Positions 33,204 to 42,835 of a stretch of DNA of 64,000 nucleotides are shown here, one piece after another; position 1 is the stretch's first letter; the number at the start of each line of letters is the position of its first letter. The notes beneath the pieces were generated by a model. That model saw only the letters and a list, made by a program, of their open reading frames with translations, was not told the DNA's origin and made no database searches. The stretch covers positions 1-64,000 of the forward strand of contig JADGBE010000002.1 in NCBI GenBank assembly GCA_015231615.1, written 5' to 3'. Position numbers and translations under genes: made by a program. Source of the DNA: Desulfamplus sp. (GTDB taxonomy: Bacteria > Desulfobacterota > Desulfobacteria > Desulfobacterales > Desulfobacteraceae).

Positions 33204-36200
33204 TTAAAAAAGAGTATCTTCTATTCTTCTATTCCAAAATAACTCTATATATCTTTTAGATAAACCAACAATTCTCATTCCCATATTTTTATAAAGAACA
33301 ATTCTGTGGTCATCAGAAAACATGTGTGCATCTGCAATAATATATGGTTCATAAGCTTCTTCTACGGTTTCAATAAATTGTTCTTTATTCCCATAGAGCA
33401 GCTGATTCGTAATCAGCAAGCCGGTTTTATCAGCTGAGATACTTTTATACCCAATTTCTTTAATCTCAATCTCATATCTTGCTTTTTTAGTCTCTTGCGT
33501 TACTGGACCTCTGCATTTAAGATCGCTTTCAAGTGTTGGAATAATATCATAAAACGGCTCATCTTTTGTAGTTACCCAGCCGATTCTTTGGGTAAAAATG
33601 CGTAAAGCATGAGCACAGCACTCATACATCAAAGTTCCGGGCATAACCATATCATCAACAAAGTGGCAGGTTAAAAACCAATCATCAGGGTGAATATCAG
33701 CTTCAGCACTTATAAAACCCATGCCGAATCTTCCGCCTTTCGGGTCTAATTCAAAAACTCTGTCAATTAGGTGCATTCTGCCTTTATTATTGGTTAGCTT
33801 CTCTTCTATGCTCTCTTGTGAAATGTTATTTTCAGGGACCCTGATGCCCGGAAGCCTTAAGTTTTTACCAAGTAAAATTTTTTCAAATTGCTTTCCAAAA
33901 CATGCCTCAAGATTTCCAACTCTAAGCTGTTCAACTTGCTCGTCTGTATAATTTTCTCTGTAAACAGGAATTACTGGTGAAAACTTAACCACCTCTTTTT
34001 GTGGTATATAGTGCTTTATATTATCCTTTGTAATAGGCTCAAGCTCCTCTTTTTTTAGGATAATTCCACCTGAGTTCTTAACCTCATCAAGTGTAAAAAA
34101 GCCAGCACAACCATCACGCATAGAGATTAAAAGTTCAGGTTTTATCTTTGTGTTATTCCTAATATTAATAAATCCCTGATAGTGAAAGAAAAAAAGGTAT
34201 ATGTCGCCTTGTTTCAAGAACCTTTCAATCTCGATATGGTATTCTATAGTTTCATTTGGCTCTGGTAAGGTTCTGTGAAAGGTTACTTTAGCGTCAAGAA
34301 GGCGGTATCTACGTTTGCCTTTAACAGCATGGTCAATTCCAAGCCATGAGCATAGAAAAAGATCAGCTTGCCCAGCTTCAATTGAGATTGAAACAGGAGC
34401 TTTCCCCCCGTCTAAATACCACGCATCAGGCTTAACGTCATGTTGAGTGATAATTTTACCAGATTTTAGAGATAACATCTCACCTTGAATATCCATAATG
34501 CGGTCAACCAGCATAAGCGGCTCATCAGGCAGACGGACTCTGACGGGATAGGTATCAATAACCTTAAAAGAATCCCCTAAAACATTTGAAGCTAAACCAG
34601 TTGCAAACTCCATGCACATATTGCGGTCAAATAGTGGAACTTTTGCCTGAATTTCATCTCCAATGTTGTTATTGATAGGAAAGAGATGGACAAGTTGTTC
34701 TGTTGGTAGTGTTGATGATAACTTAAAGTCTTCAACCCCAATCAATTGAGAAGCAATTTGAGTTAAGCATGAAAATTGCCTCTCCAATGCCAGCATATTT
34801 TTTTGTGAAAATTCTAAAAATTTGACATGAGCATCTGCGGTTATTTTTCCAGATTTAAAAATTTCTGGAGCAGATTTTTTATCAATATTAAATTGTAGAG
34901 AAGCACCGCCGTGCATCTCTACGTGTGCGTTAATCTCTACGTGTTCGTTAATCGCTGCCTGTTCGTTGGTTAGTATGACATTTCGGTTAGAATCTAACAA
35001 TCCAGCATCTTCAATTGAGGCGGAACTATTAAAAAGAGTATCAAGAGCCTTGTAGAGAGTTAGCTCCTCATCTTCATCTTTTGAGCTTGCAGATAACGAA
35101 ACAGCGAGATGTGGCTTGCTTGCAAGTATTTTGCTTACAGCTCGAGTGCATGAAGAACCCGGACCCATCTCAATAAAGATTCTGACACCATCATTCCATG
35201 CGTTTTCAATAAGCTCTGTGTAGTCAAATCCATAAAGAGCCTGATTTAGTATAGATTGTGCGGTTGTCTCTGTTGAAGGGGTATATTTTTTGCCAGAATA
35301 ACAGCTATAAAAATCAATATTTTCAGGCGGGTTGCACTTAAATTTGTGCAAATTTAGATACTCTTGTTCACACTCTTTTGCAATAGGGCAATGGACAGTA
35401 ACAACACCGTCAAGATACATTGCTCCACAGCCTGTCTCTTTGATAAAATCTTCAAGTTGATCCGAACTGCCACCAATGACGCACTCATCAGGGGTATTGG
35501 CAACAAGTAGATAGAGTTTGTCATATCTGCCTGATTTATTTTCAGATTGGCGGGATTCAATTATATTTTTAACAAAATCTTTGCTTCTATTTATAGCCGC
35601 AACTCGCCATTGAGGAGTTTCACTCTCTTTTAACCCCCACGCTTTTTTAGCTGCAATATAGCCGCCAGCAAGTTTTTCAGTAAAAAGATCAGATTTCTCC
35701 ATTCTTTTTAGCATATCCTCAGGATCACTCCATACGCCTAAGGAGAATAATCCAGCAGTCTCGCCAAGACTATGACCAATGCAGACATCAGGTTTTATTC
35801 CAAATTTTTGAGCAATACGCGTCATAAAAACGCCAAAAGAGACTTGACCAAATATCATATTGTGGGCATGGCTGTTGATAAGATTTAAAGCATCTTGTTC
35901 CCAGCCATCTTCATAAGATAAACGTTTTGGATAATATAAATCTGGCAACACACGTTTATTTAAAGATGCCCCAGATTCTTCCATCTGCCGCAAAATATCT
36001 GGAAACATAATTCCAAGTTTTCGTCCCATTCCAACAAAATGGTTGCCTGAACCCGGATATAAAAAGGCGATTTTTCCAGCTTTAGCAATCTTTCTAAACT
36101 TGCTTATTTTTCCAATTAATTTGGTCTTATCAATTCCAAGCGGATTTTCTCGTTCTTTATCTATTTTTGATTTTGCTAAGTAATCGGGTGGAATCATGAA

Positions 36201-39200
36201 CTCTTCAAGCACAACATGAGAAGATGAACCATCAGTTGCAAGTGAAGCTGCAACTACTATTCGCCTTTTGTTCTCTCTTACTTTATTATCTCTTGGCTCT
36301 TCTTTTATCCAGAAAGCTGGAAATTTTGGAAAATAAAATGGGTTGTTATTTAATTTAATATTTTCCAATTTAGTATTCTCAGATGATTTAGTTGTAGCCA
36401 AAGAGATTGCAGGAGATATAAATTTGGGCAAATTTGGAATAATTTGATGATAGACTGAAAGGGCAGATTGAATTATTGAAAGCGTACCCGAAAGGGCGTT
36501 TGTATCTCCAAAAGTTGCCGATGTTGAAGTAATTGCAAGGTGATTTTCACTTGTTTTGGTTTGATTCGTTTCAAGTTGGCTTTTAATAATTAAATTTTGT
36601 AAAGAGTTTAATTCAATAGAGTCTTCGTAATAATCTCCGCTTCCGTGTGCTTGATAAAGTCCAACATCAGAAATTGAGATTTCAGCGTCATTTAGAGCGT
36701 TTAAAAGCGAGGTTGTGTAACTACTATCTTTCTTATCAGACACCACTCCGCCTGACGCTGTTCCAGTTCCTTTGATAACCGCATAAATTCTATCACCATC
36801 TTTTTGAGCTTGTTCAAGAGTTTTAAGAACTATAGCTGCTGCACCTTCCGAGGGGAAAACGCCTTTTGAATTTTTGTCAAATGGGGCAGACTCATCATAA
36901 AAATCAGCGTAATTTCTTAATGTTCGATTTAATGTATCCTGCCTTATATCTCCTGACATATCAACACAACCGCAAAGGAAAGTATTAGTTTCGCCTCTTT
37001 GTAAAGATTCTATTGCAATTTCAAGAGCTTTCATGCCCGATGATGCACCAGCAGAGACTGTAAAACATGGTCCGCCAATTTTAAATTCTCTTGCAATTCT
37101 GCTTGCAGCAATCCCGCCAAGTGCCCCAAGTGTCCGTTCTGCTGTAAGTTCTGGATAGATATTTTTATCTGATTCTCTATTTTCTAACTCTTTTTTGAGA
37201 CAATTGTTGTCAGCTTCTTTGATTTGTAGTTGTCTATTTTTCCAACGTAGATGAAAGTTAGTTGCACCATAATCAAATTCAATTCCAATTGCTGCACCAA
37301 AATCTGAGCGAATTGTCTTTTCTTCTGTCTGAATCACTGATTGAGGCGGATTAGAAGATTTCACAGATTGAGATTTATCTAATTGAGCAATCTTCTCTGG
37401 TCTTGGAGATATTCCAGCATCTTTAATTGCACCCATTGCGGCTTTAAGCATAATGATATGCTGAGGCAGTAAATCTTTTATCTGATTTGGCGGAATGTGA
37501 AACTCCCCAGTATATGTGGTTAAATTCTTTATCCATAAACCATTTGACTCTTTAATAGGTTGCTCTTCAAAAATAGATTGCTTTTCAAAATTTGAATTCT
37601 CATAACAGCTGTCATAATTAGAGAGACCATCATAATTGGTTCTATTTCCAATACCACTAATACCGCCCCTAAATAGTTGCTTTTTGAAAGATTCAAGGTT
37701 CATTGCAGCAGATGTGATAACTTCCATTCCAATAATTGCAATTGGTTTTCTCTCAATAGATTTTGCTTTATTATCAATAAATTTTTCCTCAATAGAATTT
37801 GCATTTTGATAATCCTTAATATCAACAGACTCTACACTATCTTTATCCATTCTTTCTAAAGTGATGGGAACTTGTACCTGAACTCTCTCTTTGCGAAACT
37901 CCTCAACAAGAATATGGGCATTGATGCCGCCAAAACCAAATGCACTAATACCAGCCCTTCTTGATACAAAATTATTTTTTTTACTATTTCTTAATAAATC
38001 ACTATTTAAAGCAAAGTTACGATCAGAATTACCATTTATTCGACCAGAAGCACTATTTAAAGGCATGGGTTTCCACTCTTGTGGCTCTGTTTGAACATAA
38101 AATGGAGTTGTGTGGAGCGGGCTGTCAGGGGCAGGTTCAGAAAAATTTAGAGAAGGAGGCAGCATTTTTGAATCTATGGCAAGCAAAGTTTTTATAAACC
38201 CGGCAATGCCGGCAGCAGTTAGAAGATGACCTATCATTGACTTTATAGAACCAATTGCACAAACATTTTGAGCATCATCTCTTTTTTTGTGAAAAACTCT
38301 ATCTCCTACTTTATGAAAATCAGCTTTTATATTTTGAGATTCCATTCCTGTTTTATTTTGCTTCACAAGATTATAGTTCTCAAGCAAACCAGCATCTTGC
38401 CAAAGAGTTGCCAAAGAGTTGAGTTCAACATTATCTCCAACTGGTGTTCCAGAGCCATGACATTCAATATATTGGACATCAGAAGGCAACCAGCCAGCAC
38501 TCTTGTAAGCATCTTTCATAGCACGAACTTGCCCCTCTGACGCTGGGGCAACAAGATTACCCTCAATATCGTTTGACCAACCAGCACCAGTAATAACTCC
38601 CCAAATATGGTCGCCACATTTAACCGCATCTTCAAGACGCTTTAAAACAACAATGCCAGCACCTTCACCAACCACAAGACCATCTGCATTTTTATCAAAA
38701 GGTGAACATTTGCCTGATGGAGATAATGCTCTAAGCTGTGTAAAACCAATTTGAGTATAGAGAGAATCTGGTCGTGATACTCCGCCTGCAACCATCATAT
38801 CAACTTTGCCAGAATCTAATTTTTCACACGCAATTTTAATTGCATAAAGCGAAGATGCACAAGCTGCATCAAGGGTAAAACTTCCACCCATCAAACCCAT
38901 TGCCTGTGCAAGAACAGCCGCTGGTGCAGAGACCATTTTTGCTGAAACAGCATCTAAAGCTGTAATGAAATCTAAATTAGAATTTTTAATGGATAAATTA
39001 GGAGTAATAATGGAATTCAAATTAGGATTTATGGTCAAAAATGGTTGCATACCATTTGGCGGGCAAGCTCTTCTTTGTTCCATAACTATCTGCCAAGCAA
39101 GTTCAGATGATTTGGCAGTCGGCAAGGCAATTGCAGCTAAAACAACCCCTGTTCTTTTTCTTATCTCTTGATTACTCCAACATTGAGATAAAGCGTCCCG

Positions 39201-39509
39201 CCCTGTATGGAGAACCATCTTTTGAAGAGGATCAAGTCCAAGCAATATATCAGAAGGAATCAACAAATCAGAGGGATCAAATTCAAATCCATTTACAATT
39301 CCTGCTTTTTTAGAACAAGCTGTGTCTGGTCTGTAATCTGAAGCAATTACATCTTGAGCATTTATAATCCAACGTTCTTGTGGAATATCAATTATGGACT
39401 CTCGCTTTTCCATGATGTTGCGGTTAAACTCTTTTGTATTAAGAGAATTGGGAAATATACAAGAGATTCCTACTACTGCAATTTTGTGCATGATGATTTT
39501 TCTATTCAT
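33204..39509 (-). CDS. PUFA/polyketide-type megasynthase, KS-CLF-AT-DH-DH (PfaC-like)
   Basis: 2101 residues. Ketosynthase at about 8-545: Cys in LDAACASSLYAIK near 216, His in ECHGSGTPVGDN near 351, then IGSIKSMIGHLLTAAG. A chain-length-factor-like second KS at about 590-1080 has the Cys replaced (VSAGASSGMKA near 816). An acyltransferase at about 1155-1480 has GHSLGETAG near 1248. A linker follows, then two FabA-like hot-dog dehydratase regions (about 1630-1830 and 1900-2100, MPGTLMYECCAHALRIF). This order matches the third PUFA synthase subunit of some deltaproteobacteria (KS-CLF-AT-DH-DH), without the terminal acyltransferase. No ACP, ketoreductase or enoylreductase partner is visible here. 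The linker carries repeat-derived sequence. Confidence 0.85.
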   Translation of the reverse strand: MNRKIIMHKIAVVGISCIFPNSLNTKEFNRNIMEKRESIIDIPQERWIINAQDVIASDYRPDTACSKKAGIVNGFEFDPSDLLIPSDILLGLDPLQKMVLHTGRDALSQCWSNQEIRKRTGVVLAAIALPTAKSSELAWQIVMEQRRACPPNGMQPFLTINPNLNSIITPNLSIKNSNLDFITALDAVSAKMVSAPAAVLAQAMGLMGGSFTLDAACASSLYAIKIACEKLDSGKVDMMVAGGVSRPDSLYTQIGFTQLRALSPSGKCSPFDKNADGLVVGEGAGIVVLKRLEDAVKCGDHIWGVITGAGWSNDIEGNLVAPASEGQVRAMKDAYKSAGWLPSDVQYIECHGSGTPVGDNVELNSLATLWQDAGLLENYNLVKQNKTGMESQNIKADFHKVGDRVFHKKRDDAQNVCAIGSIKSMIGHLLTAAGIAGFIKTLLAIDSKMLPPSLNFSEPAPDSPLHTTPFYVQTEPQEWKPMPLNSASGRINGNSDRNFALNSDLLRNSKKNNFVSRRAGISAFGFGGINAHILVEEFRKERVQVQVPITLERMDKDSVESVDIKDYQNANSIEEKFIDNKAKSIERKPIAIIGMEVITSAAMNLESFKKQLFRGGISGIGNRTNYDGLSNYDSCYENSNFEKQSIFEEQPIKESNGLWIKNLTTYTGEFHIPPNQIKDLLPQHIIMLKAAMGAIKDAGISPRPEKIAQLDKSQSVKSSNPPQSVIQTEEKTIRSDFGAAIGIEFDYGATNFHLRWKNRQLQIKEADNNCLKKELENRESDKNIYPELTAERTLGALGGIAASRIAREFKIGGPCFTVSAGASSGMKALEIAIESLQRGETNTFLCGCVDMSGDIRQDTLNRTLRNYADFYDESAPFDKNSKGVFPSEGAAAIVLKTLEQAQKDGDRIYAVIKGTGTASGGVVSDKKDSSYTTSLLNALNDAEISISDVGLYQAHGSGDYYEDSIELNSLQNLIIKSQLETNQTKTSENHLAITSTSATFGDTNALSGTLSIIQSALSVYHQIIPNLPKFISPAISLATTKSSENTKLENIKLNNNPFYFPKFPAFWIKEEPRDNKVRENKRRIVVAASLATDGSSSHVVLEEFMIPPDYLAKSKIDKERENPLGIDKTKLIGKISKFRKIAKAGKIAFLYPGSGNHFVGMGRKLGIMFPDILRQMEESGASLNKRVLPDLYYPKRLSYEDGWEQDALNLINSHAHNMIFGQVSFGVFMTRIAQKFGIKPDVCIGHSLGETAGLFSLGVWSDPEDMLKRMEKSDLFTEKLAGGYIAAKKAWGLKESETPQWRVAAINRSKDFVKNIIESRQSENKSGRYDKLYLLVANTPDECVIGGSSDQLEDFIKETGCGAMYLDGVVTVHCPIAKECEQEYLNLHKFKCNPPENIDFYSCYSGKKYTPSTETTAQSILNQALYGFDYTELIENAWNDGVRIFIEMGPGSSCTRAVSKILASKPHLAVSLSASSKDEDEELTLYKALDTLFNSSASIEDAGLLDSNRNVILTNEQAAINEHVEINAHVEMHGGASLQFNIDKKSAPEIFKSGKITADAHVKFLEFSQKNMLALERQFSCLTQIASQLIGVEDFKLSSTLPTEQLVHLFPINNNIGDEIQAKVPLFDRNMCMEFATGLASNVLGDSFKVIDTYPVRVRLPDEPLMLVDRIMDIQGEMLSLKSGKIITQHDVKPDAWYLDGGKAPVSISIEAGQADLFLCSWLGIDHAVKGKRRYRLLDAKVTFHRTLPEPNETIEYHIEIERFLKQGDIYLFFFHYQGFINIRNNTKIKPELLISMRDGCAGFFTLDEVKNSGGIILKKEELEPITKDNIKHYIPQKEVVKFSPVIPVYRENYTDEQVEQLRVGNLEACFGKQFEKILLGKNLRLPGIRVPENNISQESIEEKLTNNKGRMHLIDRVFELDPKGGRFGMGFISAEADIHPDDWFLTCHFVDDMVMPGTLMYECCAHALRIFTQRIGWVTTKDEPFYDIIPTLESDLKCRGPVTQETKKARYEIEIKEIGYKSISADKTGLLITNQLLYGNKEQFIETVEEAYEPYIIADAHMFSDDHRIVLYKNMGMRIVGLSKRYIELFWNRRIEDTLF
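34895..34956. repeat. Palindrome plus 18-bp tandem repeat inside the megasynthase gene
   Basis: GTAGAGAAGCAC (34895-34906) and GTGCATCTCTAC (34911-34922) form a hairpin with one mismatch, followed by two 18-bp units ACGTGTGCGTTAATCTCT and ACGTGTTCGTTAATCGCT and a partial third. On the coding strand this gives NEQAAINEHVEINAHVEMHG, in frame in the AT-DH linker (residues about 1515-1538). The hairpin ends match the palindrome at 2189-2215. Confidence 0.75.
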
Positions 39510-39651
39510 AACTCAAGTTTCGCATATAAAAATAGTGAGGTTTTGAGTGGATAAATAATTGATTTTATATGTATTTTTTTCTTGAAAGCAACTCCTAAAT
39601 AAGTAATATTGATCTTGATAAGATATTGAAATTACAAACAAAGGAGCTGCC

Positions 39652-39990
39652 ATGAAAAACAATAATATATATTCGCTTTCATTACAAAGACAATTTGAAA
39701 ATATTGGTTTGGATTCAGACATCAATCAGGCACTGCAGGAATTGAAACTGAGCAGTATGTTGAGACAATCCAAAATTTTAAAGCAGAAAGGTTACAGCAC
39801 ATCAACACTTATGTATTTTATGATACTGCTGCCATTTATAAAAAGAAAGCTGTGTTCATTTTGGACAACAGAGTGGTTAAACCAACAAATTGAAGCCCAA
39901 AAGGATACATGGTACCGTTTTCTAAACAATGAGAGATTTAACTGGCGTAAACTTGTCACACTGTTTTCATTAAAGATTATGTTCCTGTAA
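39652..39990 (+). pseudogene. IS4-like transposase N-terminal fragment
   Basis: 112 residues. The segment QKGYSTSTLMYFMILLPFIKRK and then IEAQKDTWYRFLNNERFNWRKLVTLFSLKI is the N-terminal part of IS4-type transposases of about 450 residues. The DDE catalytic domain is missing. After SLKI the frame runs into an inverted-repeat end that supplies the stop (CTGTAA at 39985). AAGGAG lies before ATG 39652. The gene is therefore cut by a later insertion. Confidence 0.8.
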
Positions 39991-40126
39991 ATAATTCCGT
40001 GCCGTCTGCAAGAGTCTTTTAAGTATCTATATTTGGCTATTTTGTAGATTATACTGGCTTAAAAACAGATTAATATCCATGCTTTATCGGAAGAATATTA
40101 TACTATATATAATTATCATGAGTAAA

Positions 40127-40754
40127 CCTCCGGCTCTGCCGGAGGACTCCTAAAGTTTGACATATACGGGAATATAAAAGAGAACTCCTTAGATGAACCG
40201 CCAAAGTTCAATAAAAAAGGAGTTCTCATGGAACATATAGTTACTTTAAACCATACTAAATGGGATTGCAAATATCATGTTGTATTTATCCCAAAATATC
40301 GAAGAAAAGCTCTTTACGCTGAATTGAGAAAAGAGCTGGGTTCTGTATTTAGGTCATTAGCAGAGCAGAAAGAATGTATAATAGAAGAAGGTCATCTACT
40401 TCCGGATCACGTTCATATGATGATATCAATACCGCCGAAGTATGCAGTATCTCAAATTGTAGGTTTCATAAAGGGTAAGAGTGCTATCCATATAGCCCGG
40501 ACTTTTTTTGGAAGAAGGCAAAATTTTACAGGTCAGCATTTTTGGGCGAGAGGCTATTACGTCAACACAGTTGGAAGAGACGAGAATGTGATAAGAGAAT
40601 ATATTCGGCATCAGGAAGAGGAAGACAAACGTCTTGGCAACTAAAATTATGGGAATAAACATGCCTCTTAGGCATTCACAAAGCCGCTCGTGAGCGGCTA
40701 ACATAATAACCGCTTTGGCGGTTCCATCTTTCAAGCCTCCAGCTTTGCTGGAGG
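40127..40754 (+). mobile_element. IS200/IS605-family element (tnpA only)
   Basis: The left end carries the hairpin CCTCCGGCTCTGCCGGAGG (40127-40145), and the right end CCTCCAGCTTTGCTGGAGG (40736-40754) followed by TATTGAC. The tnpA gene lies between, with no tnpB. Further hairpins AGCCGCTC/GAGCGGCT (40682-40699) and AACCGC/GCGGTT (40708-40723) precede the right end. Subterminal imperfect palindromes and lack of terminal inverted repeats are typical of the family. The exact cleavage positions cannot be set from one copy. Confidence 0.75.
40228..40644 (+). CDS. tnpA: IS200/IS605 (Y1 HUH) transposase TnpA
   Basis: 138 residues. CKYHVVFIPKYRRKAL is the family N-terminus, LLPDHVHMMISIPP carries the HUH metal motif, and VIREYIRHQEEED has the catalytic tyrosine. 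It acts on single-stranded DNA at the subterminal hairpins. All key residues are intact and AAGGAG lies 6 nt before ATG 40228, so it may be active. Confidence 0.92.
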   Translation: MEHIVTLNHTKWDCKYHVVFIPKYRRKALYAELRKELGSVFRSLAEQKECIIEEGHLLPDHVHMMISIPPKYAVSQIVGFIKGKSAIHIARTFFGRRQNFTGQHFWARGYYVNTVGRDENVIREYIRHQEEEDKRLGN

Positions 40755-41039
40755 TATTGACTATTATACCATAATATCTGCTAACCAGATAAGAAATAAA
40801 ATACGGCGACCTAAAAATTCCTATCCCCGCCGCAAGCGGACGGGGTATTACGGAATTTTTTCCCTTCGGGAACGGCCGCCTTTAAGCTAACTTCGCAGCA
40901 AGCTGCGGGGTATTAAACCCGAGCTTCGCAATCAAATATAATTGCCAACACAGCACAGAATTATTTACAGTAAGATATTAAATGCAAATGAGAATGTTAA
41001 AAAGATGATTAATCACGTTAGAAGTCAAAACTAAAAATT
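40755..41039. repeat. Gene-free stretch with REP-like hairpins and the IR end
   Basis: About 340 bp between tnpA and the malic enzyme gene hold no gene. CCCCGCCGC-AA-GCGG-A-CGGGG (40825-40845) and CGCAGC-AA-GCTGCG (40894-40907) are each followed by GGTATTA, the same arrangement as GGAGGTATTGAC at the IS200 right end; TTCCC/GGGAA at 40860-40872 lies between. These look like REP-type or relict right ends recognised by an IS200-like TnpA. From 40971 the frame KILNANENVKKMINHVRSQN to TAA at about 41031-41033 could be the tail of an interrupted gene. Confidence 0.5.
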
Positions 41040-41069
41040 TATAGCCCTGAAATAAATTTCAGGGCTATA
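41040..41069 (-). terminator. Terminator downstream of the malic enzyme gene
   Basis: A perfect 14-bp stem TATAGCCCTGAAAT (41040-41053) with ATTTCAGGGCTATA (41056-41069). On the minus strand it is followed by AATTTTTAG and on the plus strand by AAAAAAC. It lies 29 bp past the malic enzyme stop. Confidence 0.75.
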
Positions 41070-41098
41070 AAAAACATCTATTAAAGAATAAGCCCAAA

Positions 41099-42400
41099 TT
41101 ACTCTTCTAACTCACATGCACACCAAAATTTTTCCATTCTTTTGCTAAGAGATTTTGCATAGCCGTCCCAATCTGTAATAATATTGGTTGCAAGTCCCTC
41201 TTCAATAGCAGCCTTTGCAACGGCTACAGATTCCCACTCAATAACTCTTGGGTCAAATGGTTTTGGCACAATGTAGTCTCTTCCAAATGTAAACTCTTTT
41301 CCATCATAAGCATCTTTCACAACCTGAGGCACAGGCTCTTTAGCAAGTGCTGCTAATGCCTTTGCTGCGGCAAGTTTCATACCTTCTGAAATCTTCTTTG
41401 CTCCAACATCTAAAGCACCTCTAAATATAAACGGGAAACCCAGAACATTGTTTATCTGGTTTGGAAAATCTGACCTTCCTGTTGCCATGATTATATCTTT
41501 TCGTGTAGCAACAGCAAGGTCATAAGTTATTTCAGGGTCAGGGTTTGCCATTGCAAACACAATTGGGTCTTTTGCCATAGATAGAAGCATCTCAGGAGTT
41601 ACCACATCTTTTTGTGATACACCCATGAAGACATCTGCCCCTTTCATTGCATCAGCAAGAGTTCTTTTATCTGTATCAAGGGCAAAAATTTCTTTGTATT
41701 TATTCATTCCTTTTGTGCGTCCTTTGTAGATAACTCCTCCAGAATCGCACATGATAAGGTTTTCATACTTTACACCCAGAGAGACAAAAAGTTTGGCACA
41801 TGAGATACCAGCAGCACCAGCACCATTAAAGACAACCTTTATCTCTTCAATTTTTTTACCTGTAATTTCAAGAGCATTTAAAAGCCCAGCAGAGCTGATT
41901 ATAGCTGTTCCATGCTGATCATCGTGAAAAACTGGAATGTTGCAAATTTCAATTAAGGTCTCTTCAATCTCAAAACACTCTGGAGCTTTAATATCTTCAA
42001 GGTTTATGCCGCCAAAAGTCGGCTCCATTGTCTTGACAATATCAATGATCTTTTTAGGGTCTTCGGTGTCAAGTTCAATATCAAACACGTCAACATCAGC
42101 AAATCGTTTAAATAAAACACCTTTACCCTCCATTACTGGCTTGCTTGCAAGGGCACCAAGATTACCAAGACCAAGAATAGCTGTTCCATTGGAGACAACG
42201 GCAACCAAATTCTGACGACTTGTGTAAAGCCTTGCATTATCAGGGTTTGCTGCAATCTCTTTTACTGGAAGTGCTACACCAGGAGTATATGCCATTGAGA
42301 GGTCTTTAGCTGTTTGACAAGGCTTAGTTGGCATCACCTGAATCTTTCCACAGATAGGTGTGCAGTGATAATCAAATACATCTTGTTTAAATTTTTCCAT
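41099..42400 (-). CDS. NAD(P)-dependent malic enzyme
   Basis: 433 residues, the short bacterial type without a phosphotransacetylase domain. [17 protein letters not shown] carries the catalytic Tyr, [20 protein letters not shown] the metal-binding acids, [15 protein letters not shown] the signature, and [21 protein letters not shown] the dinucleotide fold. [10 protein letters not shown] follows. It decarboxylates malate to pyruvate. Monocistronic in appearance: hairpin downstream, 222 bp upstream. Confidence 0.94.
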   Translation of the reverse strand: MEKFKQDVFDYHCTPICGKIQVMPTKPCQTAKDLSMAYTPGVALPVKEIAANPDNARLYTSRQNLVAVVSNGTAILGLGNLGALASKPVMEGKGVLFKRFADVDVFDIELDTEDPKKIIDIVKTMEPTFGGINLEDIKAPECFEIEETLIEICNIPVFHDDQHGTAIISSAGLLNALEITGKKIEEIKVVFNGAGAAGISCAKLFVSLGVKYENLIMCDSGGVIYKGRTKGMNKYKEIFALDTDKRTLADAMKGADVFMGVSQKDVVTPEMLLSMAKDPIVFAMANPDPEITYDLAVATRKDIIMATGRSDFPNQINNVLGFPFIFRGALDVGAKKISEGMKLAAAKALAALAKEPVPQVVKDAYDGKEFTFGRDYIVPKPFDPRVIEWESVAVAKAAIEEGLATNIITDWDGYAKSLSKRMEKFWCACELEE

Positions 42401-42595
42401 TTTTCATATTATCCTTAATCGTTTTTACAATTACTATTTATCTTAACTTAAACTCTATACTTGAATTTTTTATCATACTTACTGGAACTTTTGCTTCACA
42501 ATTTTAATCAAGTTTTACTATCAAGCTGTTTATAAATGATAAAATATCTTAATTCAATCTTTACTGTTCAAAATCTAATTTTTTTTCAGGCAATA

Positions 42596-42609
42596 AATGA
42601 TAATCATTA
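42596..42609. promoter_or_regulatory. Possible Fur box
   Basis: AATGATAATCATTA matches 14 contiguous positions of the 19-bp Fur consensus. It lies 14 bp past the CopZ-like gene's stop and about 196 bp upstream of the malic enzyme ATG, so it could only control the latter or an unseen transcript. The neighbouring 42410-42590 is AT-rich without a clear promoter. Confidence 0.4.
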
Positions 42610-42622
42610 GATTTAGTTATAA

Positions 42623-42835
42623 TCAATCTATGACACTATAACCAGCCTTTATAACAGCCTCTTTGGCTTGGCTGACTTTCGCTTGATCCGATGTTTTAAA
42701 ACATGCTTTTTTACCTTTAAGATCAACTTTTACATCAGAAAGTCCATTAATGTTCTCCAAGGCTTTCTGAACACTACCTGAGCAGTGTGAGCAGTTCATA
42801 CCTTCCACGTTCAAAGTAATTTCCTGTAGCTTCAT
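42623..42835 (-). CDS. CopZ-like heavy-metal-associated (HMA) protein
   Basis: 70 residues, a single ferredoxin-like HMA domain: LNVEGMNCSHCSGSVQKALENINGLSDVKVDLKGKKACFKTSD. The metal-binding GMxCxxC is intact. It probably carries Cu(I) or a similar ion in the cytosol. No copper ATPase or CueR/CsoR gene is next to it. AGGAGA lies 6 nt before ATG 42835. Confidence 0.88.
   Translation of the reverse strand: MKLQEITLNVEGMNCSHCSGSVQKALENINGLSDVKVDLKGKKACFKTSDQAKVSQAKEAVIKAGYSVID

Larger units (their letters stand above)
39985..40970. mobile_element. Inverted-repeat-bounded insertion interrupting the IS4 fragment
   Basis: CTGTAAATAATTCCGTGCCG (from 39985) on the plus strand and its near match CTGTAAATAATTCTGTGCTG on the minus strand (from 40970) are inverted repeats, 18 of 20 identical. 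They look like the ends of an IS or MITE that entered the IS4-type transposase gene; the IS200-like element lies between them. I see no transposase of its own inside, and no exact target duplication, so the element is degraded or non-autonomous. Confidence 0.5.

Noticed and set aside
33721-33951. Plus-strand open frames opposite the megasynthase, secretion and mutS genes
   Set aside because: Long open frames on the opposite strand of AT-rich genes are common; these lack ribosome sites and family-like motifs.
40971-41033. Open frame KILNANENVKKMINHVRSQN as the missing C-terminus of the IS4-type transposase
   Set aside because: It is too short, and I could not match it to an IS4 C-terminus; it may be chance sequence after the inverted repeat.
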